Below, in pieces: positions 20,464-31,824 of a DNA stretch of 64,000 bases (position 1 is the first letter of the stretch; each line of letters begins with the position of its first letter). The notes under the pieces are model-generated. The model saw nothing but the letters and a program-made list of their open reading frames with translations, was not told the origin of the DNA and did no database searches. Position numbers and translations under genes: made by a program. Origin of the DNA: Chelydra serpentina. Its lineage: Eukaryota; Chordata; Testudines; Chelydridae. The stretch lies in contig JBAIAC010000027.1 in assembly GCA_037349315.1 (NCBI GenBank), forward strand, positions 21,182,501 through 21,246,500, in the 5' to 3' direction.

Positions 20464-21330
20464 AGGAGGACAGCTGTGCCTGAGGGGAGTGTGGGCTATC
20501 CCCTGACGGTCTCCCCAGCCTGAGAGGAGTGCGGGTGATCCCCTGATGGTCTCCCCCTGCCTGAGGGGAATGCGGGCGACCTCCTGACTATCTCCCCTGC
20601 TTGAGGGGAATGCGGGCGATCCCCTGATGGTCTCCCCCTACCTGAGGGGAGTGCGGGCGACCCCTGACGTTCTCCCACTGCCTGAGGGGAGCATGGGCAA
20701 TCCCTGGACTGTCTCCCACTGCCTGAGGGGAGTGCGGGCGATCCCTGGACTGTCTCCCCCTGCTTGAGGGGAGCATGGGCAATCCCTGGACTGTCTCCCC
20801 CTGCCTGAGGGGAGTGCGGGTGATCCCCCGACTGTCTCTCCCTTCCTGAGGGGAGTGCAGGCGATCCCCCGACTGTCTCTCCCTTCCTGAGGGGAGTGCG
20901 GGCGACCCCCCGACTGTCTCCCCAGTCTGAGGGGAATGCAGAGGATCCCCTGATGGTCTCCCCCTGCCTGAGGGGAGTGTGGGTGACCTCCTGACTGTCT
21001 CTCCAGCCTAAGGAGAAAGCGGCCGACCTCCTGACTGTCTCCCCTGCCTGAGGAGAGTGCGGGTGATCCTTGGCTGTCTCTCCTGCCTGAGGGGAGTGCG
21101 GCCGATCCCCCGACTGTCTCCCCAGCCTGAGGGGAATGTGGGCGATCCCCCGACTGTCTCCCCAGCCTGAGGGGAGTATAGGAGATCCCCTGACTGTCTC
21201 CCCTGCTTGAGGGGAATGTGGGCAATCCTGTGACTGTCTCCCCTGCCTGAAGGGAGCACAGGCGATCCCCTGACTGTCTCCCCCTTGCCTGAGAGAAGTG
21301 CGGCCAATCCCCTGACTGAGGGAGTGCAGA
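20464..21330. repeat. 41-43 bp minisatellite, about 20 copies
   Basis: Imperfect tandem array with a unit close to CTGAGGGGAGTGCGGGCGAT then CCCCTGACTGTCTCCCCTGC(C). Units vary by substitutions and 1-2 bp length changes. Because many units are 42 bp, the reverse strand stays open for up to 195 codons (20638-21225) with a repeating LPSGRG-like peptide. I regard that as a by-product of the period, not a gene. Confidence 0.88.
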
Positions 21331-21344
21331 TTATCCCGATTGTC

Positions 21345-22130
21345 TCTGTTTTTCCTTCATTTCTTTAGACACAGTTATATTGGTATGAAAGTGCTTATTC
21401 TAGTTGAGGAAGTGAAATAAACTATACAGCTATAAGGCACCTTTATACCTTTATAACTGTGTGTACTCTAGGATTTTAACAGGAGTAATTATGTTGACAA
21501 AGAATAACAGCCATAACCAGCATAGTTATTCCAGGAACACTTTCAAGTGTAGACGAACTGGAAAATATTCTTCCAGACCTCAAACTATTTTTGTGGCTCC
21601 TCTCTGCACGCTTTTTCAAGATCCTTAGATTTGAGTTGTAAGTATAAGTAGTAAAATATAAGCAGGCTCCCACCACACTGGCATGGGACTAAGAAGTTGG
21701 TACCATTGAAGCGTATATAAGTAAGATGAGGCTGTAATGCTAGGCCTACAGATGCTAGGTCTGTAAGATTTGTAGCCTGACCATAGAAGGCCTCAGGCCT
21801 GAAACAGGTTGTCATGACTTGTTGACTGAGAGATAACATTGTACAAGTAAAATGTAAGATTACAGAGTGACATACCAGGGGTACACTCCAGATTAGTGGG
21901 GGGCTGTGTCACCCCTGCCAAGCATTGTTGGGTGCCTTACAATGCTTTGCTGTATTAGCTCCCTGCTGGGACGCTCACAAACAGCCTACCAGTATGCAAG
22001 CCACACCTTGAGTGTCTGTGTGTAACTGAGACCTGCCAGCTACACCCTGGCTCTCGCCAGCCTGGGTTATATTTCAGGGTGACCCCAATACACCTTCAGT
22101 CCTGGATCTTCCCCCAGAAATGTATGTCCG
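21345..22130. other. Intergenic; possible LTR scrap before SINE
   Basis: 21890-22128 (TGTGTCACCCCTGCCAAG, then TTACAATGCTTTGCTG and GGTGACCCCAATACACC) has the look of an LTR fragment, but its ends are not visible. Nothing else can be named. Confidence 0.3.
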
Positions 22131-22309
22131 GGGGGAGGGATAGCTCAGTGGTTTGAGCATTGGCCTGCTAAACCCAGGGTTAAGAGTTCAATCCTTGAGG
22201 GGGCCACTTAGGGATCTGGGGCAAAAATTGAGGATTGGTCCTGCTTTGAGCAGGGGGTTGGACTAGATGACCTCCTAAGGTCCCTTCCAACCCTGATATT
22301 CTGATTCTG
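22131..22309 (+). mobile_element. Cry-type tRNA-derived SINE
   Basis: The tRNA-like head has an A box (TAGCTCAGTGG) and B box (GAGTTCAATCC) separated by the usual distance. A GGGGCAAAAATTG linker follows, then a tail shared with CR1 (CTGCTTTGAGCAGGGGGTTG) and an ATTCTGATTCTG end. The shared tail implies mobilisation by CR1 machinery. This head-plus-CR1-tail design is known from cryptodiran turtles. Confidence 0.85.
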
Positions 22310-22500
22310 CTTTTCTAAAGTTAAGGGTCCGTATTTTGCTACTCTCCTTTCTTCCTTTTGTCAGGATCCTGAACTCAACCATCTCATGGTCACTGCTGGG
22401 TAGGTTGCCACGCACTTCTACTTCCCCTACCAATTCTTCCCTGTTTGTAAGCAGCAGGTCAAGAGGCGCACAGCCCCTAATTGGTTCCTTTATAGCCATA
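22310..22500 (-). mobile_element. Inverted 5' piece of a CR1 (endonuclease region)
   Basis: Reverse-strand translation gives the CR1 endonuclease C-terminus: IRGCAPLDLLLTNREELVGE, then SSDHEMVEFRIL with the conserved Ser-Asp-His. The next CR1 segment follows on the + strand from about 22505, so this is the 5' inverted half of the same insertion. Confidence 0.7.
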
Positions 22501-22504
22501 TAAA

Positions 22505-24290
22505 TAGGAAGAAAACAAAGAAAGAAGAAGTGGGACCGCTAAAGAAGGGGAAAGAAGGCCAGGAAAGCTCGCTGTATTTTAAATAAGCCTTATTGAGGGC
22601 ACAGGAACAAACCATCTTGATGTGCAGAAAGAATAGCAAATATGGCAGGCGACCAGCTTGGCTTACCAGTGAAATCTCTAGTGATCTTAAACTCAAAAAG
22701 GAAGCTTACAAGAAGTGGAAATTTGGACAGATGACTATGGAGGAGTATAAAAATATTGCTAGAGCATGCAGGAGTGTAATCAGGAAGGCCGAGGCACAAT
22801 TGGAATTGCAGCTAGCAGGGCATGTGAAGGGTAACAAGAAGGGTTTCTATAGGTATGTTAGCAACAAGGAGAAGGTCAGGGAAAGTGTGGGACCCTTACT
22901 GAATGGGGGATGTAACATAGTGACAGGTGATGTGGAAAAAGCTGAAGTACTCAATGCTTTGTTTGCCTCGGTCTTCACAGACAAGGTCAGCTCCCAGACT
23001 GCTGCACTGGACAACACAGCATGTGGAGGAGGTGAGCAGCCCTCAGTGTGAAAGAACAGGTTAAGGACTATTTAGACAAGATGGACATGCACAAGTCCAT
23101 GGATCCAGATCTAATGCATCCAAGGATGCTGAGGGAGTTGGCTGATGTGATTACAGAGCCATTGGCCATTATCTCTGAAAGTTCGTGGTGATCGGGGAGG
23201 TCCCAGTTGATTGGAAAAGGGAAATTTAGAGCCCATATTTTAAAAAGGGAAGAAAGAGAACCCAGGGAACTACAGACTGGTCAGCCTCACGTCAGTCCCC
23301 GGCAAAATCATGGAGAAGGTCCTCAAGGAATCCATTTTGAAACACTTGGAGGAGAGGAGGGTGATCAGCAACTGTCAACATGGATTCACCAAGGGCAAGT
23401 CATGCCTGACCAACCTGATTGCCTTCTATAATGCAATAACTGGCTCTGTGGATATGGGGAAAGCGGTGGATGTGATATATCTTGACTTTAGCAAAGATTT
23501 TAATACGGCCTCCCACAGTATTCTTGCCAGCAAGTTAAAGAAGTATGGATTGCATGAATGGACTATAAGGTGGATAGAAAGCTGGCTAGATTGTCAGGCT
23601 CAACGGGTAGTGATCAACGGCTTGATGTCTAGTTGGCAGCCGGTATCAAGTGGAGTGCCCCAGGGGTCGGTCCTGGGGCAGGTTTTGTTCAACATCTTCA
23701 TTAATGATCTGGATGATGGGATTAATTGCACCCTCAGCTAGTTCGCAGATTACACTAAACTGGGAGGAAAGGTAGATATGCTGGAGGGTATGGATAGGGT
23801 CCAGAGTGACCTAGACACAGGGCCGGTGCAAGGAAGTTTCGCTCCCTAGGCAAAACTTCCTTGCACCAGCCCTACGCCGCCTCTCCCCAATGCCGCCCTC
23901 CCCAGGCAGCTCCCCCACACGCAGGAGCTCAGCCCCACCCACAGGCCGCGGGAGCTGAGTGTGGAGCCAGGGGCAGGGGGGCGGCTCGCCGCGGCTGCCT
24001 CCAAGCTCCCCACTCAGCCGCTGAGTTCTGCACTTAGGAAGGAAGAATCCCATGCACCGCTACAGGCTGGGGACCAACTGGCTAAGCACCAGTTCTGCAG
24101 AAAAGGACCTGGAGATTACAGTGGACTAGAAGCTGGATATGAGTCAGCAGTGTGCCCTTGTTGTCAAGAAGTCCAATGGCATATTGGGCTGTATTAGTAG
24201 GAGCATTGCCAGCAGATCAAGGGAAGTGATTATTCCCCTCTATTTGGCACTGGCGAGTCCACACCTGGAGTATTATCCATTTTTGGTCCC
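22505..24290 (+). mobile_element. CR1 LINE reverse-transcriptase region, 3'-truncated
   Basis: Continues in broken frames from the RT N-terminal region ([20 protein letters not shown] at 22620) through [39 protein letters not shown] and [14 protein letters not shown] at about 23739-23741 interrupts the Ser-x-Phe-Ala-Asp-Asp area, which is altered to FADYTKLGG. It is cut at 23818 by a hAT-like element and resumes near 24018 with [18 protein letters not shown] sequence. It ends at 24290 in a C run and a TATT simple repeat, without the CR1 3' tail. Confidence 0.78.
23818..24017. mobile_element. GC-rich hAT-like element inside CR1
   Basis: Starts CAGGGCCGGTGCAAGG, resembling the ends of the 160-bp element at 8114. 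It has an inner inverted repeat (GGAAGTTTCGCTCCC... CTTCCTTGCACC) and a GC-rich body. CR1 sequence on the right does not resume where the left stopped, so part of the CR1 and the right target duplication are lost. Confidence 0.5.
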
Positions 24291-24339
24291 CCCCCCCCAC
24301 TATTATTATTTATTTATTTATTGCTGGTCGTAATTTGGG

Positions 24340-26570
24340 AGGGTATCCTCTCCGCCCTCTGCTCATGAGGTTGTGTATGTGTCTTGTAGCTCTCTTCTGA
24401 ACACCAGTTGGAAGGAATTTTTTTCAGTAAGTGTGGACTGATTCTTTTCTCTTAGAAGGCATGTAATTTTTTCAGGTTCACACTGATTAGCACAGAAAAC
24501 AATTTGGGGCTGTTAAACTTTCTTCAAATTCCATAGAAAATTAAGTTCAACTATATTTTCCAGTAAAGTGATTAAATGGGTGTTTGTGTATATAAACATG
24601 AACATGATTAACTACTCACTTTCCCCAACAATATGTAGTATTTCAGTCTGTTTATATGGCATATGGGAGTTGGGTGAGGAGCCATTTCAGCATATGTATG
24701 ACTTATTAAAAGACAAATTTTAAGTAGAACTGTATCCTAAACTGCATTATGATATTGTACCCAAATACTGCATTTCAATGGGAGATTAAGCTTCCTTTAT
24801 AGGAACAGAAGAGTCTCCTGAAACTCTTATCACAAAAGTGATCCATAAACATGCAAATAGTTCCATTGTATTCAGAGGGATTGATTAAATAATTAAGTGT
24901 TTAGAGGATTAGGTTCCAAGTTTGTAAATTGTTCTAGATGAAACTGACAATGCCTGAGCTGTCAGCTCAGAAGGAGCATCATTTGAATAAAGGTGGGCAG
25001 ATGTGTGATAAGTCTTAGCTCCGTTGCTAAGATGAGGAACATATTTTCAGCAAAGTTCTTGGCAGATTCTTGAGGCAGCTGGTTTAAGGTCATCAGTGTC
25101 TGGCATTATAATCTTCACCCTCATATAATCTCTCACCCTCAAAGCTGGAAAATGAGGCATTTGTTTTCTTTTTTTTGCTGCTCCAGTTCCCAGTTAGCAA
25201 AATGCGTGTTAAACTAAATTGGCTGCAAAGAAGAATTCTATGTACACTGGGGACAACATCTGATTCCCATCAGGCTGCAGAACTGGGCTGACAGCAGAAT
25301 CTAAACATCCTCTGGTTAGTGCAAGCAGAGGCATTCCTCTAATGATTTGTACTTGATGTGATGCAGTATGAATGTCATGAATAATTCAGACCAATGGGGA
25401 GAAACAGAATAAAAAACACTGTTTAAACACCTTCCGTCCCCCCCACCCCTCCCCTCTTGTGAACTCATGACTAATTTAACAGCTCAATACATATGCTAGC
25501 AAACTTAAACAAAGCCTTTGTTTACATTTGTCAGCATATGCATTATGCTGTTAAAGCCGTATAAAGAATGAATGCCCTCCCTAGCCATGTTCTGCTCCTT
25601 TAAGAAGCAGAGTGCAGCCTGCCCCTCCTGGCTAGTTCCAAGTCTTTTTGGTACCCCGTACCTGCTAAAAATCTCTTGCCGGTACTGCGTACTGGAGAGT
25701 ACCACCCTACTTGCACTACTGTTGCTCATATATTCACCCCCCTGAGTGACATAAGTTATACTGACATATGTGTACAAGGCCATAGTAAAAGAATCTCTTG
25801 TTGGTTGGTTGCTAGCTTTTAGCTATCTGCTCTTCTGAATCCATCTTACACCTCCCATGAACTGCTGTTTATTGGCTTCACTGAGATTAGATTTCCAAAG
25901 TTCAGGCAATTTTTGTTTGGCTCAGATAACCCCTTGAACCAAGCTTGTTATTCACTGGTTTTCTTTTGCCTTCCTCATTTCTTTTTTGTTTGCATGAGAC
26001 TCTTTTATTGTGTCTGTAAAATGTAAGTTCTTACTTCCTTTACTTTTTAACCTTAGGCCTTTTCTGAGTAGCTTCCTCATTTTATTGAACTATTCCTTTG
26101 CAAAGTTTAGTGAAATTTTGAGTGTTTGGATATTGATCCTATTTGTTGAACTGCAGTTCTGGTCACTATTACTGAATGGCTCACCTACTGTTAAGTAGTT
26201 AACTCTTGAATTGTCTCTATGAAACTGCAGTTGGGTTTCCAGGATAAGCCTGATAACCCCTGAAAATCCACAAAGGAATATTGGTTACAGAATTGGTAGG
26301 TTAAATATGGAGCTGAGTGTGGCCCCAAATGGGGCAGAGGTGCCGTTAACCCCCCAAATGAGATATATATGGTTGCAGCAAGCATGGGATCTAATGACAG
26401 TAATGAATTTCCAGTAAGTGCCAATAGTAGTGGAAGCGAGTATTGTAGAAGTAAAAAGCAAAGAGAAACTGTCTCAAACTTTTTGGGAAAAAGAATCGTG
26501 AAGAGAGACAGACCGGAAAGATAAGATATAAGCAGCTGAACAAAAGTCAGCTGCTTGGGATATAGAGATA
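24340..26570. other. AT-rich intergenic sequence, nothing recognised
   Basis: No gene or clear repeat. 25620-25720 contains GGTACCCCGTACCTG and GCCGGTACTGCGTACTGG words, possibly the end of a DNA transposon. All reading frames are short. Confidence 0.35.
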
Positions 26571-26781
26571 GTGTTGAAGCGGCTGTGTTGGTCCTAGGAC
26601 AATCAAAGATATGAATTTACCTGCCTTGTTTCTCATAACTGGAGAGCTTCCCCTTTGTCAGAAGTCGACCAAGGCAGAGTATAGCAGGTTAACTGGCTAT
26701 AAGGACCAGAAAAGAAATGATTGTCTAGTACTGTAAAGGATACCCAGAGTGGGGGAAAACCTTGGAGATTGCTCCTTAGAA

Positions 26782-27007
26782 CAGGCGTTCTCAAAGAACG
26801 GGTTGGGACCCCTCAGGGGGTCGTGACATTATTACATGGGGGGGGGGGGTCGCGAGCTGTCAACCTCAACCCCAAACCCCGCTTTGCCTCCAGCATTTAT
26901 AATGGTGTTAAATATATTTAAAGGTGTTTTTAATTTATAAGGGGGGGTCGCACTCAGAGTCTTGCTATGTGAAAGGGGTCACCAGTACAAAAGTTTGAGA
27001 CTCACTG
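26782..27007 (+). mobile_element. Non-autonomous hAT-like element, 226 bp
   Basis: Begins CAGGCGTTCTCAAA and ends TTTGAGACTCACTG, imperfect terminal inverted repeats. Flanking octamers are CCTTAGAA (26774-26781) and CCTTAGAG (27008-27015), seven of eight identical. Same family as 2041-2268. It contains a run of eleven G. Confidence 0.8.
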
Positions 27008-27469
27008 CCTTAGAGGGAAGCAGGGAAGAACCGGACAGAGGCAGCAACCAGCCTTTACTCAAACAGAATATACTTCTTCAGCCTCAAGTGTGAAAAAGCC
27101 AACAGGTAGAGAAGGAGAAGCTGCAGCTGGAGAAAGACAGACTGTGCTCAGAACCCAGTAACTTGCAGACCGGGAGAAGCAACGTTGTAGAGAAGGGGAT
27201 CAATATTATATCCCACTATGATATTATATATTATCTGACAATATTATATCACAATAGCATCATTCTACTTACCACAAGCTAGAGAAAACATGAAACAGGG
27301 TCATAGGTCAACAACTTGTATTCAAAATGCCAGTGTTTATGCACTATTGAGGAATTGTAAGTATTTCTATGGTGGAGGGGGAACAAAGTCCTCCAGGAAC
27401 AACCTCCCTGGGGGTAGTTAGGCAAATTCCGTAGGGTAGGTTGCAACAACTCCAGAGAGAGAAGCTCAC

Positions 27470-28130
27470 ACATACTGGTTCAGACGGGATTCTCCAGGGA
27501 CCAACACACAAAGCTAGGAATTTTGGTTAAAAAGCCTGAGTTAGAGCTGATTCAGGACCTTCTTTCTAACCCAGCAAAGAGACAGGCCCTCTGGTCCAAA
27601 GGGAGGCCCAATCCTTAGGGAAGGGTCAGAAGGTCTTTGGCCCACTGAGGCCCCTTAAGACTTGGGGGCTAGTTCTGAGCAAAAGCTGTTATGAACCAGT
27701 GACCACGGGAAAAACCCTGGTGTGGAGTTTGAAGGACTAATCCTCAGCCAGAGCCCATGTTGGAGTTAGAAGGTGATCTCTGGTAAGCGTAGTAGCATGC
27801 ATATAGGTTTTTCTATTGTTTTTTTCTCTGTTATGCTTTTACCTTAATAATAAAATGCTTGCTTAGAAAGAACTATGTGGTATCTTATAACTGTTGGCAG
27901 TTACACTGTCTACTATCTTTGAGGAGAGAAGTGAAGAAGGCCTGATTAGGCAGTCTGTCTTTTGGGGAATAACAGGGGTGTTGCATGGAACTGTTCAGCC
28001 TGGAAATACCCCATTCAGACGTGGGTATCCACCCAATAGAAGTGACAATTGAGGAGCCTGGAGACTAGAGTGGGTGCCCTTATCAGACCATAGAAGGGAA
28101 AATACAGGTGCAGGTGCCCTGAACTGTGAC
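27470..28130 (+). repeat. Probable LTR-derived sequence
   Basis: A stretch with an AATAAAAT signal near 27848 after a T-rich tract, followed by GTGTTGCATGG, GGAAATACCCC and CCTTATCAGACC words, ending in CTGTGACA near 28130. I recognise this layout as reptile ERV LTR (R-U5) sequence but cannot place the left end. Confidence 0.4.
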
Positions 28131-28139
28131 ACTCATCAC

Positions 28140-28655
28140 AACTCCTGAGATGGAAAGTCCTGTTATTGGGTATAATGTTATCAAACAGGTTGTTATCCAG
28201 AATGACACAGAACACCCAACACTCCATAATTTGTCACTGCCTTTTCCCCATGTTCAACAGAAAAAAGAAGAAAATATTGGTACACTTGCTCAAGGCTCCA
28301 AAGTCTGGGGACTTTGGTATGGTTTGGGTAGGGAAATGTAGGGTCTCAATGAAAAAGGGCACAAAATATACTTGAAATGTTAGAATCTCATAAATTGCCC
28401 TTCTGTTGGCATACCAGCCATTTTTGATTTGGGATTCATAGTCAGTGGCCAGAAAGGTTAGGGAGACCCTACTCAGAATTCCACAGGGATCATCACATTA
28501 AGTCAGCAATCTCATAAGTAATTTAAGACAACATGATACTAAACGTCACCAGCACTCAGTGCTGGAACATCTACAAATGATCTAAGTAGTTCCACTGCTG
28601 GTACCAGGCCTAGCCCTGAATCAGGATAGGGTAAAAGAATGAAAAAATCTGAATG
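28140..28655. other. Intergenic, nothing recognised
   Basis: No gene and no nameable repeat. Confidence 0.3.
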
Positions 28656-28661
28656 TGACAT

Positions 28662-28830
28662 GCTAAGAATGGCCATACTGTGTCAGACCAATGGTCCATT
28701 TAGCCCAGTATCCTGTCTTCCGATAGTGGCCAATGCCACGTGCTTCAGAAGGAATGAACAGAAGGGGTAATCATCAAGTGATCCATCCCATGTCGTCCAT
28801 TTCCAGTTTCTCCTAGTGATAATGACACCA
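28662..28830 (-). repeat. Old CR1 3' end
   Basis: Reverse-strand tail GAATGGCCATACTGTGTCAG, then GTCCATTTAGCCCAGTATCC and TAATCATCAAGTGATCCATC. This is the same 3' end, in reverse, as the CR1 at 49350-52320. Confidence 0.7.
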
Positions 28831-28834
28831 GGTG

Positions 28835-29180
28835 AAATCAAAAGCTGAGAATTCACATCCTTGTAATGCATTAGGCTGGATACCACATGTTAATTTTGAT
28901 CACCTTAGCAAGGAGATGCAGGAGGCTATGTAATCCATGCTACAAGAGGAATCAAGGACTTTTGCAAAGGATGTCATGACATAGGCCAGGTTGAGAGTTT
29001 AAAAATTCACATAAAGCTCCATGACGCCCACTCAGTACAGAAAGGTTATTCCCTCTACCAGGAGGCATAAGACTATTTGCAGGGCCTACTAACTATGGAT
29101 GGATCATTAGGTCCAGCTTTCCCTACTCTTCACCAGTTTTCTGTGTGTGTGGAAGAAGGATGGCAATTTATGGCTTTTTT
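28835..29180. other. Intergenic, nothing recognised
   Basis: No gene and no nameable repeat before the LTR at 29188. Confidence 0.3.
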
Positions 29181-29187
29181 TTATGAC

Positions 29188-29852
29188 TGTAGCAGGGTGG
29201 TTACCCGCTCCAGCCCTAAAAGGGTTAAAACCATCCTGGGAAGGGGCTGCCCCTGGAGAGCCTAGAAGAAAAGGCTGATTGGGAAGGCAGCCACAGCTGG
29301 GGCCAGGCCCAATTAGGAGGCAGCTGGCCCTGATAAAAGGGCTGAAAGGCAGAAGCTAGGCACTCTCTCTCCAGCCTTGGAGGGAGCAGGACCCGACTGC
29401 CTGAGGAACAGGGTACCTGAGCCAGAGCAGTGCTGGGGAACAGGGCAAGGTTGCTGGGGAGCTCCAGCCTGGCCATTCCGCAGGCCTGGAACAAGGCCTA
29501 AGGAAGGTACTGAGGTTAGGCAGAGGCAGCTGGTCCTACCCCCCTTGCCAATGATGAGTGGTTTACAAACTGCAGTCTGCTCCAGAGAGTGGGGGCTAGA
29601 AGCTGACTGGCAGTATCCACTGAGGCAAGGTGGGGATAGTGGGTTGGGGGTTCCCCGGGGAGGGGAGACCCAGAGACTGCAGGGATACTGCTGGGGCAGA
29701 ACCCCGGAATAAAGGGGCACTGGGGTCTGGGAGGGACATGTGGGCTGGCGACAAGCAGGATGGCGACCAGCAGAGGGTGCTCTGGTGGCTGGTGAGCTAA
29801 TTCCCTGGACAACAAGCGGGAGGCGCCACTGGGTGAGTCGCGCACTGCTACA
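29188..29852 (+). mobile_element. Gypsy-type 5' LTR (second element)
   Basis: A 665-bp LTR with perfect 8-bp inverted ends TGTAGCAG...CTGCTACA. Expected control elements appear in order: GATAAAAG near 29333 as a TATA-like box and GGAATAAAGG near 29708 as polyadenylation signal. A primer-binding site follows directly. It differs in sequence from the LTR of the 8895-15486 element but shares the primer site. Confidence 0.82.
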
Positions 29853-30250
29853 AGGTGGTGGAGAATGCAGGAATAGGCGATCCACCCCGATACAAGGGGC
29901 AGGGCAAGGATGGTGGGACTATTGTCCGGAGAACTGAGAGGGGACGATGGAATCCGGGTATACTGGGGTTTTCTTTGCAGAGGCCCCTGGTGTTACCCCT
30001 AGTTGGGGTCAGGTGTCCGGGCCCTGGAAAAGGGGGGCTGACGACCCACAGGGCCAAACGGGATCCCTGCTCTGAGGGATCCAGGAGACCCAAGAGGCAC
30101 TCCATGAACTGTTGGGCCAGCCGGCGGAGGAGCAGTGGGCCCTGGTAAAGCTCCTCTGGAGGGAGTTTTGGGGGAGCTGCCCCAAACAGGATGGAAAGCC
30201 AAGTGCCAATGACCAAGAGCTGAATCAAAAGACAGTGCAAGATTGTCAAC
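29853..30250 (+). pseudogene. Gypsy leader and gag 5' fragment
   Basis: Internal sequence after the LTR: AGG then the primer-site word TGGTGGAGAATGCAGG (from 29856), a leader, and a gag-like start around 30080-30200. One frame there gives a helical segment (EALHELLGQPAEEQWALVKL). Homology stops near 30250, with no pol and no 3' LTR seen downstream, so the element is truncated. Confidence 0.6.
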
Positions 30251-30339
30251 CCCATTCTCATATATAGGATGTTAGATGGTTTGGGTGGGAATTCATGGTT
30301 CTCAGTTCTAGACCAGGGGAAGGCCTACCATCAAGGATT

Positions 30340-31015
30340 CATAAGCACTGAGAGTTGAGGAGAACATCAAGCTGGAGCAGAAGGAAACTATCCCATAGTT
30401 GGGACCCTCCTTCCAGATGTCATGATATCCTCTTGCACTGAGGCTACCCCTCCAAGGCAGGGGACCCCAGTTATTAGGAAGAGATAGGTAGTAGTAATGG
30501 GGGATTTAGTTATTAAAAATATAGATAGAATCATAGAATCATAGAATCTCAGGGTTGGAAGGGACCTCAGGAGGTCATCTAGTCCAACCCCCTGCTCAAA
30601 GCAGGACCAATCCCAACTAGATCATCCCAGCCAGGGCTTTGTCAAGCCTGACCTTAAAAACCTCTAAGGAAGGAGATTCCACCACCTCCCTAGGTAACCC
30701 ATTCCAGTGCTTCACCACCCTACTAGTGAAAAAGATGTATTTGTAATGATTAGAACTGCATGGTGAATTGCCTACCGGTGCAAAGGTTGTGGACCTCTTC
30801 AGACATCTAGACAGACTTATGAGCAGTGCTGGGGAGGACCCAGTAGTAGTGATACCGGTAGGTACCAATGACATAGAGACAACATATTTATATTCTTTGT
30901 ATGAGCTGGAAGTAAACAGAAAATCATCACTGATAAAGTTTGCAAATGGCACAAAAATTGAGGGAATGGCAACTATTGAAGAGGACAGGTCATGGGACAA
31001 AGGCTGGACAAAGGT
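30340..31015 (+). pseudogene. CR1 ORF1 (esterase) remnant split by another CR1
   Basis: + strand pieces 30340-30530 and 30737-30890 match the CR1 ORF1 region that encodes an SGNH-type esterase. The first has IVGTLLPDVMISSCTE, then VVVMGDLVIKNIDR at the block with the nucleophile (here GDL rather than GDS, so the Ser is lost). The second has [14 protein letters not shown] and [13 protein letters not shown] with the GTND block. From 30890 a short CR1 RT scrap ([11 protein letters not shown]) follows. The two ORF1 pieces are separated by a reverse-strand CR1 tail. Confidence 0.65.
30531..30736 (-). mobile_element. Short young CR1 3' fragment
   Basis: About 206 bp: two tail units (ATCATAGA repeated) at 30531-30548, CTCAGGGTTGGAAGGGACC, then the ORF2 C-terminus in reverse (stop, then AGMI / DKALA / VFKVR). 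It is inserted in an older CR1 ORF1 of opposite orientation. Confidence 0.8.
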
Positions 31016-31039
31016 TTAAGATGAAGCACCCCAACATTT

Positions 31040-31375
31040 ATAGGCTGAAACAAACAACTGGAATACACAACTCATACACCACATTACATATTGTATGACA
31101 TCTAGTTATCTCCCCTTGTTCCTGATATTTTGGATAAAACATCCCTATTCATTATTTTGTTAAACCATCTCATCTTGTACTAGATTGGGACGTATTTCTA
31201 CTAGCTGGAATATATTTACGCAAATATCCAATACCTAGTACACTAGCAACAACTTTGCCAAGTTCATGTACTGGGAAGTGAACTTATAAGCATCTGCTTT
31301 AATACCTGGCCTGACTTTGGTTCACAGTCTCTGGTTCAGGCCTCAGATCTTGTACCAGGCCCAGTGCTCCAGGAT
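31040..31375. repeat. Dispersed repeat (second copy of 19840-20235)
   Basis: Matches 19840-20235 in the same orientation; the CAGATCTTG / CCAGGCCCAGTG end is shared. It lies about 400 bp upstream of the peroxidase TATA box. Confidence 0.5.
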
Positions 31376-31772
31376 CTCTCTCTCGCTCTCTACGACAAGA
31401 TATTTCTAGGTTTTTCATACATATTGAAGGTGTGTAGATTGAGACAGTGAAAAATGCAAACCTAAGTCCACAATCACCTGGAAGAGTGAAGATCACAAAA
31501 TTAACAGATAATGAAACTCTTTCACCATTCAGTTCCCTAGAAGTTAAGGAACTGCACAGTAAAATGTAGCCCTCTTCCCCTGCTCTATGGATGCATCACA
31601 AAGAAAATGATCTGTTGCCTGGGAAGAATGAAGACGTGTACATTTCTCAACTTCATCTAGGGAAGAAGCAGTAAATATTTCTACTTGGCCCAGCCTGTCC
31701 CTAGAGGTGTTTCCTCATGACAAAGCCAAGATCAAACTCTGTGAGTGCCCGCCCTAAGATCAGTGCAGCTCC

Positions 31773-31780
31773 TATAAAAG
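31773..31780 (+). promoter_or_regulatory. TATA box of the downstream peroxidase gene
   Basis: A consensus TATAAAAG stands 45 bp before the ATG of exon 1, which places a start site near 31800-31805 and a 5' leader of only ~15 bases. A purine-rich ETS-type core (GAGGAAA in reverse) lies at 31707-31713, which would suit myeloid expression; that link is inference. Confidence 0.7.
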
Positions 31781-31817
31781 ACCACGTCACTGACCTACCC
31801 TCACCAGCTGAGCAGAG

Positions 31818-31824
31818 ATGGCAG
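31818..31824 (+). CDS. Peroxidase exon 1 (start codon, 7 coding nt)
   Basis: ATGGCAG followed by a GTGAGC donor. Start context is good (G at -3, G at +4). The seventh base joins GG from exon 2 to make a Gly codon and keeps Met-Lys-Ser-Gly of exon 2 in frame. The TATA box 45 bp upstream supports this start; an in-frame ATG in exon 2 (34792) is the alternative. Confidence 0.72.

Noticed and set aside
20638..21225. 195-codon reverse frame as a repeat protein gene
   Set aside because: Fully inside the 41-43 bp minisatellite; no start context, promoter or domain. Units of 41 and 43 bp shift the frame at the borders.
20464..21330. CRISPR array
   Set aside because: Vertebrate DNA; units abut with no spacers and vary, as in a minisatellite.
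22131..22205. True tRNA gene
   Set aside because: The A and B boxes belong to a SINE head followed by a CR1-like tail; the same sequence occurs at 49833, 55814 and 58611.
29313..29885. 190-codon reverse frame
   Set aside because: Antisense of an LTR with its own TATA-like box and polyadenylation signal; no domain.
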